This document shows positions 6,175 through 9,727 of a stretch of 9,727 bases of DNA, in pieces. The stretch comes from Thermoplasmatota archaeon (GTDB lineage: Archaea > Thermoplasmatota > Thermoplasmata > UBA10834), in NCBI GenBank assembly GCA_022848805.1, contig JAJISI010000044.1, positions 1 to 9,727 on the forward strand. The letters are read 5' to 3'. The notes beneath the pieces were generated by a model. The model saw only the letters and a program-made list of their open reading frames with translations. It was not told where the DNA came from and ran no database searches. The stretch's first letter is position 1. Each line of letters begins with the position of its first letter. The translations under genes and the position numbers were made by a program.

Positions 6175-6816
6175 ATGACCGCTAACGAGGAAGTAAAGAA
6201 GGGCACGACCACGATTGGCATGGTGTGCAAGGAGGGAGTCGTAATGGCTACCGAGATGAGAGCCACCATGGGGACTTTGATTGCTCACAAGACCACGCAG
6301 AAGCTGTTCAAGATAGATGAGAACCTCGGCTTGGCCGTTGCGGGGGTCGTCGGGGACGCGCAGACGCTGGCAAGGTACATCACCGCAGAGGTACAACTTT
6401 ACAAACTTAAGAGAGGGCAGCTCATGACCGTCAAGTCCGCAGCGACACTCACTTCGAACATACTTTCGGGCAGCAGATTCTACCCATACTGGGTGGGTCT
6501 CATACTCGGAGGAGTGGACAAAGATGGAGGACACGTGTACGCCCTGGACATGGTCGGAGGAGCCATACCGGACGAATACGTGACCACGGGCTCCGGTTCT
6601 CCGTACGTCTATGGCGTGCTTGAGGACCACTACGAGAGTGGGCTCACCGTGTCTGACGGAGTCGACCTAGCGGCGAGGGCGTTGCACGCTGCGATGAAGC
6701 GCGACTCGGCCTCGGGAGACGGAATGACTATTGCAACCATCACATCTGACGGTCTCTCCTTGGTCGAGAAGAAGGATATTGACAAGAGAATGGCCAAGAT
6801 GAAGCTGTCCTCGTGA
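6175..6816 (+). CDS. psmB: Archaeal 20S proteasome beta subunit
   Basis: The product has 213 residues, the usual length. It forms the catalytic inner rings of the cytoplasmic 20S proteasome, degrading proteins unfolded by an AAA ATPase. A 10-residue propeptide ends in Gly and is autocleaved before T11 (KKG|TTTIG), the mature N-terminal nucleophile. In mature numbering E17 (ATEMRAT) and K33 (TTQKLF) are present, as are the TTGSGSPY stretch and the RDSASGDG motif near the C-terminus carrying the late Asp/Ser of the active site. The protein is therefore expected to be active rather than a structural subunit. The start ATG has GGTG 7 bases upstream and a box A about 65 bases upstream. fttA follows after about 79 bases without an obvious promoter or terminator, so cotranscription is plausible. 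No alpha-subunit gene is in the window. Confidence 0.97.
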   Translation: MTANEEVKKGTTTIGMVCKEGVVMATEMRATMGTLIAHKTTQKLFKIDENLGLAVAGVVGDAQTLARYITAEVQLYKLKRGQLMTVKSAATLTSNILSGSRFYPYWVGLILGGVDKDGGHVYALDMVGGAIPDEYVTTGSGSPYVYGVLEDHYESGLTVSDGVDLAARALHAAMKRDSASGDGMTIATITSDGLSLVEKKDIDKRMAKMKLSS

Positions 6817-6895
6817 CGACTGGCTTGATTGTTCATCTAATGAAGGCGAAACCGCCGACGAACGCGAATCCGTTCATAAGAGTTGAGTGAAGCCA

Positions 6896-8809
6896 ATGGG
6901 CGTAGAGCAGGTTCTAGAAGATGCCAGAGAGACCGTCAAGAAGACGGTCCCCTCCAACGTCGAAGTCACAGACATAGACTTCGAAGGGCCAGTCATAGTC
7001 ATCTACACGAAGAACCTGGACGAGTTCGCCAAGAACAACGACCTCGTCCGGCAGCTGGCGCAGTCGCTCCGAAGGAGGGTAGCCATAAGGCCAGACCCTA
7101 GCATGCTCGCGGACCCCGAGAACGCTGAGGAGCGGATACGCAAGATAATCCCAGAAGAGGCGAAGATCACGAACATATACTTCGAGGACGACACTGGCGA
7201 GGTGTCTATCGAGGCCGTATCGCCAGGCCTCGTCATCGGGAAGCACGGAGCAATCCTGAACGAGATCAAGAAGGACATAGGCTGGGCCCCTAAGGTCGTG
7301 AGGACCCCGCCGATACCTTCGAAGACCGTCAGCGAGATAAGGAACTATCTAAGAAAGGTCCAGGACGAGCGCAAGGCGTTCTTGAAAAAAGTCGGCCGCA
7401 GACTGATGAGACAACGCATAAACGACGAGACCTGGCTCAGAGCAACTGCGCTCGGCGGATTCAGAGAGGTTGGGCGCAGCGCCACACTATTGTCCACCAG
7501 GGAGAGCAAAGTGCTCATCGACTGCGGGGTAGCAGTCGGGGCCGGCGACAACGGATCCACCCCATACCTGAGCGCTCCGGAGCTCATGCCTCTCGATACC
7601 CTCGATGCGGTCATCATAACGCACGCACACCTGGACCATTCAGGGCTGCTACCAGTGCTCTACAAATACGGTTACGATGGGCCAGTGTACTGCACCCCAC
7701 CGACCAGAGACCTGATGTCGCTTCTCCAACTCGACTTCATCAAAGTGGCCGTCGGAGAGGCCAAGAAGCCTCCGTACGACTCGTCGAACATCCGTGACGC
7801 GGTCGTACACTGCATACCTCTGAAGTACGGCGAGACCACGGATATATCTCCGGATATGAGACTCACGCTTCAGAACGCAGGTCACATCCTCGGATCATCT
7901 ATAGCTCATTTCCATGTGGGCGATGGCCTGTACAACATCGCATTCAGTGGAGACATCAAGTTCGAGAGATCATGGCTCTTCAACGCGTCTGTGAACAAGT
8001 TCCCTAGGCTCGAGACGCTGGTGATAGAGTCCACGTACGGTGGATATCGCGATATGCAGCCGAGCAGGCAGGAAGCGGCCAACCAGATCAAGGAGGTCGT
8101 GAGGACCACGCTGGGACGAGGCGGAAAGGTGCTGATCCCCGTCTTCGCGGTCGGACGTTCACAGGAGGTGATGCTCGTCCTCGAAGAGCATATGAGGAAC
8201 CACAAGATCCACACCGTTCCGATCTATCTCGACGGGATGATATGGGAGGCGACGGCGATACATACCGCTTATCCGGAGTATCTAAACAGCCAACTGAGGA
8301 CACAGATATTTCAGATGGGGGAGAACCCGTTCCTGTCGGAGGTATTCAAGCGGGTCGACAGCCCGGACATGAGGGAGCGGATCTGCGACGACCCAGAACC
8401 GTGTATCGTCCTTGCCACGAGCGGAATGATGAGCGGCGGGCCAGTCATGGAGTACTTCAAATCATGGTGTGACAATCCAAACAACACCATCGTCTTCGTC
8501 GGCTTCAACGCCGAGGGGACCATGGGAAGGAAGATACAGAGGGGTTGGAGCGACATAACCCTCAACCAGAAGGGCAAACCGCTCACGCTCCACATGAAAA
8601 TGGACACGGAGACCGTGGATGGGTTCTCCGGCCACTCAGACCGGCGTCAGCTCGTGAACTACGTAAGCACTCTTGAGCCGCGTCCCGAGAGGATCATAAT
8701 AGGCCATGGTGAAGAACACAAGTGCTCCGACTTGGCCAGCACGCTCTACAAGAAGTTCGGAATCGAGACCCGCGCGCCGATGAACCTCGAGACGATAAGG
8801 TTGAGATGA
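6896..8809 (+). CDS. fttA: Transcription termination factor FttA (aCPSF1), KH/beta-lactamase/beta-CASP ribonuclease
   Basis: The 637-residue protein has the family's full architecture. KH-like RNA-binding domains occupy about residues 1-145, with the GKHG loop at 115-118. A metallo-beta-lactamase fold interrupted by a beta-CASP domain follows. Zinc ligands are visible: HAHLDH (243-248), H330 in AGHILGSS, D353 in FSGDIK, H580 in GFSGHSD, and H604 in GHGEE. Characterised homologues cleave nascent RNA at U-rich 3' ends and terminate transcription, acting with RNA polymerase and Spt4/5; the same role is expected here. ATG 6896 was chosen because GAGTGA lies 5 bases upstream and the length matches the family. 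An in-frame GTG at 6887 would add three residues. The psmB-fttA neighbourhood is, as I recall, seen in other euryarchaea. The stop TGA is 9 bases from the end of the convergent taw1. Confidence 0.97.
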   Translation: MGVEQVLEDARETVKKTVPSNVEVTDIDFEGPVIVIYTKNLDEFAKNNDLVRQLAQSLRRRVAIRPDPSMLADPENAEERIRKIIPEEAKITNIYFEDDTGEVSIEAVSPGLVIGKHGAILNEIKKDIGWAPKVVRTPPIPSKTVSEIRNYLRKVQDERKAFLKKVGRRLMRQRINDETWLRATALGGFREVGRSATLLSTRESKVLIDCGVAVGAGDNGSTPYLSAPELMPLDTLDAVIITHAHLDHSGLLPVLYKYGYDGPVYCTPPTRDLMSLLQLDFIKVAVGEAKKPPYDSSNIRDAVVHCIPLKYGETTDISPDMRLTLQNAGHILGSSIAHFHVGDGLYNIAFSGDIKFERSWLFNASVNKFPRLETLVIESTYGGYRDMQPSRQEAANQIKEVVRTTLGRGGKVLIPVFAVGRSQEVMLVLEEHMRNHKIHTVPIYLDGMIWEATAIHTAYPEYLNSQLRTQIFQMGENPFLSEVFKRVDSPDMRERICDDPEPCIVLATSGMMSGGPVMEYFKSWCDNPNNTIVFVGFNAEGTMGRKIQRGWSDITLNQKGKPLTLHMKMDTETVDGFSGHSDRRQLVNYVSTLEPRPERIIIGHGEEHKCSDLASTLYKKFGIETRAPMNLETIRLR

Positions 8810-8818
8810 GCGGTCTGA

Positions 8819-9727
8819 CTATCCGATTCTCAGTTCTGAAGCGGGTTTCCCGAGGAGGACGACGCGGCTGTCCGTTCGTTCCTTCAGAATCTCCATAGAG
8901 AGCCTCTCTGCGAGCCTGTCGGAGAACTCTCTGACAGTAGCGTGGGATGGCATGTTATCCATCCTCATCCGTGTCCTGGAATCCCCTACGAACACGTACC
9001 CCTTCGGTTCCACGAAGAGGGGATCCGCGAGCTCGTCGAGCTTTGCGTACTCGTCCTCCCAACCTATGTTCCAGTCCGCCACGAGTGTATGGCGGATCAC
9101 GGTCCTTGTGTTCAAGGACGGGAGTATCTCCAGAGTCTCCATGAGATTGTCCCAGGCCTTCGAAGTCTGCGGTACACACAGCCTTTCGAATATCTCCCTG
9201 TTGGGAGCGGCGACCGTGACGTACAACTGAGTCGGCAGGGTGTCCAGAGACGTCAGCGCCTTGGGGACGGAGCCGTTCGTGACAAGGAACGTCGTCATGC
9301 CCTTCCGCGTGCATAATTCGATGAAGTCGCCCAGATAGGGGTAGAGCGTAGGTTCCCCGGACAGAGATATGGCCACCTGGTTAGGGTTCCTAGCCTCCTC
9401 CCACTGAACCGGGTCACATCTCTCGTCTCCTTTGAATCCAGAGACGAGCATACGTTGCTCTCGGATGCAGCCCTCAAGAAGCTCCTCGGGGTCGGGATAG
9501 CGGATTCCTTCGAAACCGGTCATGCCGTGGAAACGCCAGCAGAACAGACACCTGAAGTTGCATATGTTGACCGCCGGGGTCATCTGAAGGCATCTGTGCG
9601 AGCTGATCCCGTAGAACTCCTCTTTGTAGCACGCCCTTCCGTGGACGAGCTTCTGCTTCATCCAGTGACAGAGCTTCACTGCCCCTGTGCTTCCGACGAT
9701 CCGGTACTGCTGCTTCTCGAGATGTTC
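8819..9727 (-). CDS. taw1: tRNA 4-demethylwyosine synthase Taw1 (TYW1), partial (5' end beyond right edge)
   Basis: This radical SAM enzyme condenses N1-methylguanosine-37 of tRNA-Phe with pyruvate carbons to make the tricyclic 4-demethylwyosine, the second step of wyosine synthesis. The radical SAM motif CNFRCLFC is visible. Ahead of it, three cysteines spaced 13 and 13 residues apart (in LCHW, RACY and HRCLQM) match the second Fe-S cluster of archaeal TYW1. ISLSGEPTLYPYL and the C-terminal TDSRVVLL are also characteristic. The GTG at 9677-9679 looks like a start, but the frame stays open to the edge and encodes EKQQYRIVGSTGAVKLC, which matches the conserved N-terminus of the family. The true start therefore lies just outside the window. 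It converges on fttA with a 9-base gap. All visible catalytic residues are intact. Confidence 0.95.
   Translation of the reverse strand, partial: EHLEKQQYRIVGSTGAVKLCHWMKQKLVHGRACYKEEFYGISSHRCLQMTPAVNICNFRCLFCWRFHGMTGFEGIRYPDPEELLEGCIREQRMLVSGFKGDERCDPVQWEEARNPNQVAISLSGEPTLYPYLGDFIELCTRKGMTTFLVTNGSVPKALTSLDTLPTQLYVTVAAPNREIFERLCVPQTSKAWDNLMETLEILPSLNTRTVIRHTLVADWNIGWEDEYAKLDELADPLFVEPKGYVFVGDSRTRMRMDNMPSHATVREFSDRLAERLSMEILKERTDSRVVLLGKPASELRIG

Noticed and set aside
9677..9679. GTG as the start codon of taw1
   Set aside because: The upstream in-frame sequence to the window edge encodes the conserved Taw1 N-terminus, so the gene is truncated by the window.
1..9727. CRISPR arrays, insertion sequences, integrase or attachment sites
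   Set aside because: No direct repeat arrays, transposase-like proteins or terminal repeats were seen.

Overview
The window looks like an archaeal chromosome segment, most likely from a GC-rich member of the Thermoplasmatota or a related euryarchaeal lineage. This rests on four gene families: the KH/beta-lactamase/beta-CASP termination factor FttA (aCPSF1), an archaeal proteasome beta subunit, the wyosine enzyme Taw1, and a DUF835 protein next to a CheY-like receiver. It also fits GGTGA-type ribosome binding sites and a TTATATA box A. The phylum is an inference from gene content; there is no rRNA in the window.

Left part (1-4927): an archaeal type IV pilus/Tad-like secretion locus. Two small proteins, each with one N-terminal membrane segment, read leftward (225-689 and a truncated one running off the left edge). 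They resemble pilin-like or minor-subunit proteins. Diverging from them is a rightward operon: a Cys-rich protein (781-1320), a secretion ATPase (1321-3090) and a large polytopic GspF/TadC-type membrane platform protein (3104-4927). The Cys-rich protein looks like the N-terminal domain usually fused to this ATPase. The two are in the same reading frame, separated by one TGA codon, with a ribosome binding site and TTG start at the junction. The ATPase is therefore a split gene, a coupled two-polypeptide enzyme, or a nonsense-interrupted gene. This is the most interesting point in the window.

Middle (4936-5838, minus strand): a two-gene signalling pair, a single-domain response regulator followed with zero spacing and in the same frame by a DUF835 protein. 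It converges on the secretion operon with an 8-base gap. No histidine kinase is present. A 336-base intergenic stretch (5839-6174) follows. It carries two abutting hairpins, a third small one, and a clear box A promoter for the proteasome gene.

Right part (6175-9727): psmB (proteasome beta, complete catalytic residues) and fttA read rightward and may be cotranscribed. taw1 (minus strand) converges on fttA with only 9 bases between stop codons and continues beyond the right edge. These are housekeeping genes for protein turnover, transcription termination/RNA processing and tRNA-Phe modification.
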